From the NCBI GenBank assembly GCA_964512305.1, contig CAZEIW010000231.1:1-27790 (forward strand): DNA of 27,790 bases. Reading direction: 5' to 3'. Below the pieces are notes generated by a model. That model searched no databases. It had not been told where the DNA came from and worked only from the letters and a program-made list of their open reading frames with translations. How positions within the stretch are numbered: position 1 is the stretch's first letter; each line of letters starts with the position of its first letter. This DNA comes from CAZEIW01 sp964512305. Its GTDB lineage: Bacteria > Pseudomonadota > Gammaproteobacteria > Burkholderiales > Burkholderiaceae_F. The translations under genes were made by a program, and so were the position numbers. This document shows positions 7,354 through 13,949 of the stretch, piece by piece.

Positions 7354-7836
7354 ATGACGTCTACCGCCTTACTAAAGTCCATCGCCGCGACCCTCTGCGC
7401 GGCGCTGGCCGGCGCCGCGCATGCGGAGGGCCGGCAGTATGCGATCAACGACGCGCTCTACCGCAACGAGTGCGGCAGCTGCCACGTCGCCTACCCGCCG
7501 CAGCTCCTCGGCGCCGAGACCTGGCACCGGCTGTTCAGGCAGCTGGACCGGCATTTCGGCGTCGATGCGAGCCTGGACGCCCCGACCACCGACAAGCTGA
7601 GCCGCTACGTCGACTCGCTCGCGCGCCGGCGGCATTCGAATGCCGAAGACAGCCTTCGGATCACCCGTACGACGTGGTTCCAGCGCGAGCACCTCGAGGT
7701 GCCGCGCGTGATCTGGTCCGACAAGCGTGTCGGCAGCGCATCGAACTGCTCTGCCTGCCACAAGCGGGCCGACCAGGGCGACTACAGCGAAGCGACGCTG
7801 CGGATGCCGATGCGGACCTGGGATACGGCGAATTGA
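7354..7836 (+). CDS. diheme cytochrome c (DHC), electron donor to SHP
   Basis: This 160-residue periplasmic protein has a signal peptide (about 1-24, ending GAAHA) and two heme-binding motifs, CGSCH (40-44) and CSACH (132-136). Length, spacing and motifs such as ALYRNECGSCHVAYPP and LGAETWHRLFRQLDRHFG fit the DHC family, a low-potential diheme cytochrome known to reduce SHP. I placed the start at the ATG at 7354, which gives the proper signal peptide; an upstream TTG at 7333 is unlikely. It lies 156 bp after shp, and cytochrome b561 starts 27 bp after it. This fits an electron route quinol > cytochrome b561 > DHC > SHP, which is inferred from family knowledge and order. Confidence 0.88.
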   Translation: MTSTALLKSIAATLCAALAGAAHAEGRQYAINDALYRNECGSCHVAYPPQLLGAETWHRLFRQLDRHFGVDASLDAPTTDKLSRYVDSLARRRHSNAEDSLRITRTTWFQREHLEVPRVIWSDKRVGSASNCSACHKRADQGDYSEATLRMPMRTWDTAN

Positions 7837-7863
7837 TTCTCATTCCTGTCTGAAAGGCCGGGC

Positions 7864-8553
7864 ATGGCACGGGAACGCGTACTTGTCTGGGACCTGCCGA
7901 CGCGGGTGTTCCACTGGCTGCTGGCCGCGAGCTTCGCCGGGGCGTACTTCACCGGCGACTCCGAGCGCTGGCGCGACACGCACGTAATGCTGGGCCTTAC
8001 CGCGGCTGCGCTGATCGCTTTCCGGCTCGCCTGGGGCTTTCTTGGTACACCTTATGCGCGCTTCAGCGGCTTCACGTTTTCACCTCTACTTGTGATTCGA
8101 TACTTTCGTTCACTCACAACGCGAACGCCGGAGCATTATGTCGGTCATAACCCAGCGGGCAGCTGGGCCGTGCTGGGTTTGCTGACACTCGTTTCGCTGG
8201 CAGTCGCAAGCGGCTGGGCCGTGCTGTCGGCGACGGGCCACAGCGAGTCGCTCGAAGACCTGCACGAGTCGGCCTGCAACCTGGCGCTCGCGCTGGTGGT
8301 CGTGCACGTCGCCGCAGTCGCTGTCAGCAGCCGGCTGCATCGCGAGAACCTGGTGCGCGCGATGCTGACGGGACGCAAGCTCGCGCCTCGCGGCACCGTG
8401 CCGGCGGCGGTGCGGTGGCCGGTGGCGCTGGCCCTGGCGGGTGCGGTCGCGACGCTGTGGAGCGGCAGAGTCCCGCTTCCGGGGATCGAGGCTCATCCAA
8501 GCGCATCGCAAGCCGCGCAACACGTGCTGCACACTATCGACAACGACAACTGA
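7864..8553 (+). CDS. cytochrome b561 family membrane protein
   Basis: This 229-residue membrane diheme b-type cytochrome (Ni/Fe-hydrogenase b-subunit / bacterial b561 family) probably hands quinol electrons to the diheme cytochrome c encoded before it. The N-terminus RVLVWDLPTRVFHWLLAASF is characteristic and carries H17. Further histidines that could hold hemes are H40, H134 and H148 (VVVHVAA). Four hydrophobic segments are visible near 15-30, 40-60, 100-122 and 138-153, followed by a short fifth stretch near 185-200. A stretch of notably lower GC lies inside the gene (about 8041-8155). The stop codon overlaps the TGAGG ribosome binding site of the response regulator, so translation is probably linked. 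Confidence 0.9.
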   Translation: MARERVLVWDLPTRVFHWLLAASFAGAYFTGDSERWRDTHVMLGLTAAALIAFRLAWGFLGTPYARFSGFTFSPLLVIRYFRSLTTRTPEHYVGHNPAGSWAVLGLLTLVSLAVASGWAVLSATGHSESLEDLHESACNLALALVVVHVAAVAVSSRLHRENLVRAMLTGRKLAPRGTVPAAVRWPVALALAGAVATLWSGRVPLPGIEAHPSASQAAQHVLHTIDNDN

Positions 8554-8560
8554 GGCAATC

Positions 8561-9292
8561 ATGCGCCTGCTACTGGTGGAAGACGACCGCATGCTGGGAA
8601 CCGCGCTCAAGCGCGGCCTGCAGCAGGACGGCCATGTCGTCGACTGGGCACTGAACGCGAGCGAAGCCCATGTGTCCTGGCTGACGCCCGCCGCCGAGGC
8701 GATGCCGTATCACGCCGTGCTGCTCGATCTCGGCCTGCCCGACCGCAGCGGGCTCGACCTCCTGCGCTCGGCGCGCGCGCGCGGACTCTCCACGCTGGTC
8801 GTGATCCTGACGGCGCGCGACCGCATCGCCGACCGCGTCGCCGGCCTGGACGCCGGCGCCGACGAATACATGGTGAAGCCGATCGATCTTGACGAGCTGG
8901 CCGCGCGCCTGCGCGCGCTCGAGCGGCGCGCGGCCGGGCGCTCCGAGCCGCAGATCGTGATCGGCGAGCTCGCCATCGACCCCTCGAGCCGCAGCGTCAC
9001 GCGCGCCGGAATGCCGGTCGAGCTCACGCCGCGCGAATTCTCGGTCCTGATGGCGCTGGCCAAGCGGCCGGGGGCGGTCGTCTCGCGCGCGCAGCTGGAG
9101 GAATCGCTGTACGGCTGGGACGACGCGCTCGCGAGCAACACGGTCGAAGTGTTCGTCCACCACCTGCGGCGCAAGCTCGGCAACGGTGCCATCGAAACCC
9201 AGCGGGGCGCCGGCTACCGCCTGTCCCTGACCGCCAATGACAGCAGCAGCAACAACAGCAGCAACCCGGCGCCGCGACTGGTCACTTCGTAG
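8561..9292 (+). CDS. OmpR-family response regulator (QseB/PmrA-like)
   Basis: This 243-residue DNA-binding response regulator has a receiver domain (1-118) with the acidic pair E7/D8/D9 (VEDDR), phospho-acceptor D56 (LLDLGLPD), T84 (VILTARD) and K106 (MVKPID). A winged-helix domain (about 130-225) includes LTPREFSVLMALAKRPG and the C-terminal VFVHHLRRKLG...IETQRGAGYRL. EDDRMLGTALKRGLQQDGH is typical of the QseB/PmrA branch. The ATG at 8561 is preceded by TGAGG overlapping the cytochrome b561 stop, so it belongs to the cytochrome operon. Its tail is Ser/Asn-rich because it overlaps the kinase start in a triplet repeat. It probably controls this operon through the site at 6708-6724. Confidence 0.93.
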   Translation: MRLLLVEDDRMLGTALKRGLQQDGHVVDWALNASEAHVSWLTPAAEAMPYHAVLLDLGLPDRSGLDLLRSARARGLSTLVVILTARDRIADRVAGLDAGADEYMVKPIDLDELAARLRALERRAAGRSEPQIVIGELAIDPSSRSVTRAGMPVELTPREFSVLMALAKRPGAVVSRAQLEESLYGWDDALASNTVEVFVHHLRRKLGNGAIETQRGAGYRLSLTANDSSSNNSSNPAPRLVTS

Positions 9293-10658
9293 CCGACTCT
9301 CGACGCTCCTTCTGAGCGCGGTGCTGACCGCCTGGCTGGCGAGCAGCGCGTGGCTCTACCGGGTGTCGGTCGGGCAGGCCGACCGCCAGCTCGACACGGC
9401 GCTCGTGTACGCGGCGCACGCGCTGCTGGCGGTGCTCGCCCACGAAGCGCCCGAGAGCGACCAGATCGACCTGAGCCCGGTGACCGAGACGCGCGCCGAC
9501 CAGGTCGTGTACCAGCTGCAGCCGGTGGGGGGCCCGATCGTGCTGCGCTCGCCGGGCGCGCCTGTCGGCCCGATGACGACCTCGCCCGAAGTCGGCTTCA
9601 CCGACGCGGTCGTCGAGGGCCGCCCATACCGCGTCTACACGCTGCAGACCTCCGACGGCGTGCTGGTGATCCACGTCGGCCAGCCGACCGCGATCCGCTC
9701 GGCGATGGCGCGTGCCGCCGCGATCGAGCTGGTGTGGCCCGGCCTCGTGCTGCTCGGCGTGCTGGCGGTGGGCGTGTGGGCGATCGTGCGCGGCGTCACC
9801 ACCCCGGTCGAGCGCTTCGCGCACGAGCTCGACGCGCGCTCGCCCGAGGACCCGCAGCCGGTGAACGCGTTCGACCTGCCGCGCGAGTTGCGGCCGGTAG
9901 AAACCGCCGTGTCGCGCCTGCTCGAGCGGGTGCACGCCGCGCTGCTGCACGAGCGCACGCTGACTGCCGACGCGGCGCACGAGCTGCGCACGCCCCTGGC
10001 GACGCTGCGCACCCAGGCGCAGGTCGCGCTTCGCGCCCGCAACGCCGGTGAGCGCACCGAGGCCCTGCGCGACCTGATCGCGGGCAGCGACCGCGCGGCG
10101 CGACTGATCGGCGCGGTGCTGACCATGGCCCGCCTCGACGCTCAGCGCGTCTGCCTGCTGCCGGACCGCAAGGTCGATCTGGCGCAGCTGGTGCGGCACG
10201 CGATCGCCGAGCTCGCCCTGCGGGCCGAGCAGCGCGGCGTGCGCGTCGAAAGCGCGCTCGAGGTGACCCAGGCCGACGTCGACGAGGACGCGCTCGGCAT
10301 CGCGGTGCGCAACCTGATCGACAACGCGCTGCGCTATGCGCGCACGCGGATCGTGGTCGAAAGCCGCCTCGAGGACGGCGCGCTGGTGCTGGCGGTGCGC
10401 GACGACGGCCCCGGCATGGCGCCCGAGATCGCGGCCCGCGCCTTCGACCGTTTCTATCGCGGCGAGCAGGGCGACACGGGTTCCGGCCTGGGGCTGGCGC
10501 TGGTGCGCCGCGTGGCCGAGCTGCATTCGGGCACGGTACGGCTGGGCGCCGGACTGGACGGCACCGGCACCGCGGTCGAGATCGTGCTGCCGGCGGTTCA
10601 GCCGAAGAATTCGACGATTTCCGAGACCAGCACCGAAGCCGCCTCCTCGGCGATGTAG
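9237..10658 (+). CDS. sensor histidine kinase (QseC-like)
   Basis: This 473-residue inner-membrane kinase is the partner of the preceding regulator. Transmembrane helix 1 is near 19-42, the periplasmic sensor region about 43-160, helix 2 about 165-187, then HAMP and dimerisation regions. The H-box LTADAAHELRTPLATLRTQ contains phospho-acceptor H248. ATP-binding boxes are N (RNLIDNALRYA, N359/N363), G1 (DDGPGM, 389-394), F (FDRFYRG) and G2 (GSGLGLALVRR). The start ATG lies inside the regulator gene, giving a 56-bp overlap. The conserved domain ends near VEIVLPAVQP; the last 17 residues are encoded on the antisense of the hydrolase gene. Its periplasmic domain could read the redox state of the SHP/DHC chain, an inference from operon context. 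Confidence 0.92.
   Translation: MTAAATTAATRRRDWSLRSRLSTLLLSAVLTAWLASSAWLYRVSVGQADRQLDTALVYAAHALLAVLAHEAPESDQIDLSPVTETRADQVVYQLQPVGGPIVLRSPGAPVGPMTTSPEVGFTDAVVEGRPYRVYTLQTSDGVLVIHVGQPTAIRSAMARAAAIELVWPGLVLLGVLAVGVWAIVRGVTTPVERFAHELDARSPEDPQPVNAFDLPRELRPVETAVSRLLERVHAALLHERTLTADAAHELRTPLATLRTQAQVALRARNAGERTEALRDLIAGSDRAARLIGAVLTMARLDAQRVCLLPDRKVDLAQLVRHAIAELALRAEQRGVRVESALEVTQADVDEDALGIAVRNLIDNALRYARTRIVVESRLEDGALVLAVRDDGPGMAPEIAARAFDRFYRGEQGDTGSGLGLALVRRVAELHSGTVRLGAGLDGTGTAVEIVLPAVQPKNSTISETSTEAASSAM
9240..9265 (+). repeat. AGC/AAC triplet tract in the regulator-kinase overlap
   Basis: A run of AGC and AAC triplets lies where the regulator C-terminus and kinase N-terminus overlap. It encodes Ser/Asn in one frame and Thr/Ala in the other. 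Gain or loss of a triplet would change both proteins without breaking either frame. Confidence 0.6.
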
Positions 10659-11524
10659 TGGCCGCAGGGCAGCTTGCGGCCGGTCACCTCGCCGGCGGCC
10701 TTGGCCCGCCAGTCCGAAAGCGGCGTGAAGAGGCGCTCGACCACGCCGCGCTCGCCCCACAGCGCGCGAAGCGGGCACTCGATTCGCCGCCCGCCGTCGG
10801 CGCGGTCGTGCTCGAGGTCGATCGTCGCGGCAGCCCGGTAGTCCTCGCACATCGCGTGGATCGCCGCGGGATCCGAGAAGCAGCGCTCGTACTCGGCGAG
10901 CGCTCGCGGGTCGAAGAGCCGCAGGCCCTCGGAACCCCAGCCGCCGAGCTTGGCGCGCAGATAGAACGACGGCGCGCCGCCGATCAGCGTCTCGGGCAGC
11001 GGCTCGGGCTGGATCAGGAAGAACCAGTGGTAGTACGCGCGCGCGAACTGCATGTCGGTGCGCTCGTACATGGTCGCCGTGGGCGAGATGTCGAGCACCA
11101 TCATCCGTGCGACCGCCGCCGGCCGGTCGAGCGCCAGCCGGTGCGCGACGCGCCCGCCGCGGTCGTGCCCGCACACGCCGTAGCGCTCGAATCCGAGCTG
11201 ACTCATCAGCGCCGCCATGTCCGCGGCCATGGCGCGCTTGCTGTAGGTCGAGTGGTCGGGCGCGCCGCGCGGCTTGTCGGAGTCGCCATAGCCCCGCAGG
11301 TCGGGCACCACCAGCGCATAGCGGCCGGCAATCGCCGGCGCGACCCGGTGCCAGATCGCGTGCGTCTGCGGAAAGCCGTGCATCAGCAGCAGCGCCGGGC
11401 GGTCCGGACTTACGTGGAGGTTGTGGCGAAGGTGGATGCGGACGCCGTTGACGCTCCGGTCTTCGGCCGTGAAGCCGGGGAACCAGTCCGCGGCCGTCGG
11501 GGACGCCGTCGACTCCGCGCTCAT
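10598..11524 (-). CDS. alpha/beta hydrolase, fluoroacetate/haloacetate dehalogenase family
   Basis: This 308-residue alpha/beta hydrolase closely follows fluoroacetate dehalogenases, which remove halide from haloacetates to give glycolate. Motifs are HGFPQTHAIWHRVAP (oxyanion region), DLRGYGDSDKP, and GHDRGGRVAHRLALD with nucleophile D121 and substrate-carboxylate arginines R122 and R125. The acid is D145 (VLDISPT), the base H289 (CGHYIAEE), and the halide pocket H166, W167 (YYHWFFL) and Y229 (CEDYRA). Every position known to matter in the fluoroacetate enzyme seems present. GAGGTG lies 5-6 nt before the ATG at 11524; a GTG at 11530 is an alternative. Its 3' end overlaps the convergent kinase gene by 61 bp. 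Epoxide hydrolase is the main alternative, less likely given H166/W167. Confidence 0.85.
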   Translation of the reverse strand: MSAESTASPTAADWFPGFTAEDRSVNGVRIHLRHNLHVSPDRPALLLMHGFPQTHAIWHRVAPAIAGRYALVVPDLRGYGDSDKPRGAPDHSTYSKRAMAADMAALMSQLGFERYGVCGHDRGGRVAHRLALDRPAAVARMMVLDISPTATMYERTDMQFARAYYHWFFLIQPEPLPETLIGGAPSFYLRAKLGGWGSEGLRLFDPRALAEYERCFSDPAAIHAMCEDYRAAATIDLEHDRADGGRRIECPLRALWGERGVVERLFTPLSDWRAKAAGEVTGRKLPCGHYIAEEAASVLVSEIVEFFG

Positions 11525-11608
11525 CGGCACCTCAGCCGCAGGGACGCCTGGTCATAGCGGCGACCTGGCCATCCGCGTCGTCGCGAACTCGAAGCGCTTC
11601 GTCTCACG

Positions 11609-11779
11609 CCGACGTGGATGGCCGGGACAAGCCCGGCCATGACGATGCGATTGGCGTCCTCCGTAGCAGGCGTCATCCCCGGGCTTGTCCCGGGGATCCA
11701 CGTCGGCATGAGACGGGGCGCCCGCGTTATGCGCCGAGGTGGATCCCCGGGACAAGTCCTGGACAAACCCGGGTAAGAC
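11609..11779. repeat. composite palindromic repeat (locus 1)
   Basis: This contains a half element at 11609-11643 (CCGACGTGGAT, then the GGCCGGG/CCCGGCC hairpin, then ATGAC), a second half in the opposite sense at 11672-11706 (GTCAT, CCCCGGG/CCCGGGG hairpin, ATCCACGTCGG), and a decayed half at 11734-11779. It belongs to the same family as 19120-19217 and 24696-25048. It fills the gap between the divergent hydrolase start and the channel gene's 3' end. Confidence 0.85.
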
Positions 11780-11805
11780 ACTGCTGGCGGTCTGCCATTC
11801 GTACG

Positions 11806-12825
11806 TCATCCATGCCCCTCCCCCAACGGCACCACCTGGTGGAAATTCGCGTAGTCGACGAACTCGACGCCGTCTGCGCCGGTCACGATGATGTCGCGGA
11901 ACGTGTGATTCCAGCGCAGGGCATCGGGCGTGTAAATGGTCCTTGCCAGCATGTTCTGACCCGTGGTCTCGTCCGTGCCGGTCATCGTCAGCACCAGGTT
12001 GGCGTTGGACGCCCTCAGCGATGCCAGGGTCTCGCCTGCGAGCGGACTGGACTCGTCGATCACGTGCATCAGGTTCCAGCCGAGCAGGAACATCGGCGTC
12101 TGGTCGCGCAGCAGCTTCAGATCGTGGATGCGGCGGATCGGGTAGCCCTCCGCGGTGACCTCCTTGCGCGTCAGCCGCACGCGCGCCTCGGCCTCCAGGA
12201 TCACGTTCTGGCGCGCGTTGGCGGCCCGCATCATCAGGGTGAGGCGGCCCTCGATCGGCCGGATCACGGCGTAGTCGGCGAACATGACGCGGGCGCGCGG
12301 GCGCGAGAAGCGCGCGAAGATCACGCCGGTGATGGTCGCCATGCTCATCACGCCGGCGAAGATCTCTAGGATCGAAACCCAGTGCGCATATGGCGTCTGC
12401 GGATGCATGTCGCCGTATCCCACCGTCGCGCTGGTCTCGACGCTGAAGAAGAAGTAGCCCAGGTAGCCGGGCGGGTCGAGGTTGGCGATGCAGCCCGGCG
12501 AGAGCGCGTAGAGCGTCGCGAACACGAAGTTGACGCAGAGATAGAACATGCCGAGCAGGCCGAACAGCCCCGGCCAGCTGAGCGTCATGCACAGGTGATA
12601 CAGGTCGCTCCAGAACCTGCGCGGCAGGCCCTTCGTGACGATCGAGCGCGTGCCGGCATCGACCTTGCGCCCGGCGGCACGCCGGCGCGGCTTGGGGCGG
12701 ACGATCACCGCGGGCGTGTCGCCGCCGGCACATTCGCCGGCGGTTTCGCCGCGGCCCGGATGGTGCGCCGCGTGGGAGGCCGCCCCGCCCGCCGGATGGG
12801 TTCCCGTGGTCCGGGCGGGCGTCAT
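11806..12825 (-). CDS. KirBac-type inward rectifier potassium channel
   Basis: This 339-residue inner-membrane potassium channel has a prokaryotic Kir layout. An Ala/Gly/His-rich N-terminal tail (1-55) leads to the slide-helix region RRFWSDLYHLCMTLSWP (69-85), TM1 (about 86-108), pore helix FFFSVETSAT (125-133), selectivity filter TVGYG (134-138) and TM2 (about 148-171). The cytoplasmic immunoglobulin-like domain (178-339) shows RPRARVMFADYAVIRP, LMMRAANARQN and MHVIDESSPLAGET, all close to KirBac1.1 as I recall it. The ATG at 12823-12825 overlaps the stop codon of the preceding pncC by 4 bases (ATGA), so the channel is translationally coupled to a metabolic operon. Such channels shape membrane potential; a role for it in this operon is unknown. 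Confidence 0.93.
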   Translation of the reverse strand: MTPARTTGTHPAGGAASHAAHHPGRGETAGECAGGDTPAVIVRPKPRRRAAGRKVDAGTRSIVTKGLPRRFWSDLYHLCMTLSWPGLFGLLGMFYLCVNFVFATLYALSPGCIANLDPPGYLGYFFFSVETSATVGYGDMHPQTPYAHWVSILEIFAGVMSMATITGVIFARFSRPRARVMFADYAVIRPIEGRLTLMMRAANARQNVILEAEARVRLTRKEVTAEGYPIRRIHDLKLLRDQTPMFLLGWNLMHVIDESSPLAGETLASLRASNANLVLTMTGTDETTGQNMLARTIYTPDALRWNHTFRDIIVTGADGVEFVDYANFHQVVPLGEGHG

Positions 12826-13346
12826 ACGTCCGGCCGCTGCTCGAGCAGTTGGATCAGCCCCTCCAGCGCTTCGACGATCGAATGCGTGCGCACCGACGCC
12901 CGATCGCCGTCGAAATGGCGCGTCGTGGTCCTGACCCAGGGCGCCGTCGTCGGGTCGCGCCGCACCGCCCACGCAAGACAGACCGTGCCCACCGGCTTGG
13001 ACTCGCTGCCGCCGTCGGGCCCGGCGATGCCGGTGACGGCCACCGCGATCTGCGCCGCACTGTGGATCAGGCAGCCCATCGCCATCGCGCGCGCCACCGG
13101 TTCGCTGACGGCGCCGTAGTCGCGCAGATAGATCGGCGAGACGCCGAGCACGCGCTGCTTCGAGTCGTTGGAGTAGGTGACGAAACCGCGGTCGAACCAG
13201 TCGCTCGACCCGGCGATCTGCGTCACCGCGTAGGCGATTCCGCCGGCGGTGCACGACTCCGCGGTCGCCAGCATCAGGCGCTGGTCGCGCAGCAAAGACC
13301 CCAGGCGGGCGGCCAGCGAGAGCAGGCGCACGCCCACCTCGGTCAC
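12822..13346 (-). CDS. pncC: nicotinamide-nucleotide amidohydrolase (CinA C-terminal family)
   Basis: This 174-residue stand-alone CinA C-terminal domain protein is of the PncC type, which deamidates NMN to nicotinate mononucleotide in NAD salvage. The active-site motif TAESCTAGG (28-36) gives S31. VTYSNDSKQRVLGV supplies Y58 and K63, and VTGIAGPDGGSESKPVGTVC is the conserved C-terminal block. It lacks the N-terminal MoeA-like domain of full-length CinA. The start is a GTG at 13346 that overlaps the pgpA stop (GTGA), and its own stop overlaps the channel start (ATGA), so three genes are joined by 4-base overlaps. Confidence 0.92.
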   Translation of the reverse strand: MTEVGVRLLSLAARLGSLLRDQRLMLATAESCTAGGIAYAVTQIAGSSDWFDRGFVTYSNDSKQRVLGVSPIYLRDYGAVSEPVARAMAMGCLIHSAAQIAVAVTGIAGPDGGSESKPVGTVCLAWAVRRDPTTAPWVRTTTRHFDGDRASVRTHSIVEALEGLIQLLEQRPDV

Positions 13347-13867
13347 GTCAACCTCGCCCAGATGGCGATCACCAGCAGGGTGTAGAACGCGGCGACCAGG
13401 TCGTCCGTCATCACTCCCCACGCGTTGCGCCAGCGCCGGTCGATGCCGGCGATCGGCGGCGGCTTCACGATGTCGAAAAGGCGGAACAGCACGAAACCGG
13501 CCGCCTGCAGGCGCCATGCGTGCGCGCCCTGCGGCAGCATCGCGAGCACGACCCAGAAGGCGGCAATCTCGTCGATCACGATCGCGCTGGAATCGACCTC
13601 GCCCAGGGCACGCCCCGTGCGCGCCGCGGCCCAGACGCCCGCCAGGACAACGGCGGCCAGCAACGCCACCCCGCCGATTGGACCGGGCTGCCACCAGAGG
13701 GTTGCGAGATCGAACAGGGCCCAGGCCAGCAGCGTGCCCCAGGTGCCAGGCGCCGGCCGCAGCAGCCCGCTGCCGAGGCCGAGCGCAATGAGGTGAGCCG
13801 GGTGGGCGAACAGAAACCGCAATGGCCGCCGCGGAGGCGGCCCGGCGATGTGGTCGATCGCGGCCAT
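13343..13867 (-). CDS. pgpA: phosphatidylglycerophosphatase A
   Basis: This 174-residue membrane phosphatase dephosphorylates phosphatidylglycerol phosphate to phosphatidylglycerol. Conserved motifs are GLLRPAPGTWGTL near the N-terminus, SSAIVIDEIAAFW in the middle and RLFDIVKPPPI...NAWGVMTDDLVAA at the end, with three or four hydrophobic segments between them. The ATG at 13867 has GGAG 9 nt upstream, which decides it over an in-frame ATG at 13978 that would overlap thiL and add a non-conserved basic tail. It lies 82 bp after thiL and overlaps pncC by 4 bases. The order nusB-thiL-pgpA-cinA is common in proteobacteria. Confidence 0.94.
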   Translation of the reverse strand: MAAIDHIAGPPPRRPLRFLFAHPAHLIALGLGSGLLRPAPGTWGTLLAWALFDLATLWWQPGPIGGVALLAAVVLAGVWAAARTGRALGEVDSSAIVIDEIAAFWVVLAMLPQGAHAWRLQAAGFVLFRLFDIVKPPPIAGIDRRWRNAWGVMTDDLVAAFYTLLVIAIWARLT

Positions 13868-13949
13868 GCGCTTGAACTCCGAGGCGCTGCGGGCACCCAC
13901 GCCGGCCTCGTGACTGCGGCTGCGCCGTGGCGTCGACTGCTCGCCTCGC

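Noticed and set aside
9282..11174. A 630-codon open frame on the minus strand opposite the histidine kinase
   Set aside because: Its translation is Arg/Ala/His-rich with no conserved motif and it lies antisense to a kinase with all its boxes. Long shadow frames are expected in high-GC DNA.
11806..13254. A 482-codon reading of the potassium-channel frame extending into pncC
   Set aside because: The first 143 codons are an Arg-rich shadow of pncC; the ATG at 12825 with the ATGA overlap gives the normal channel length.
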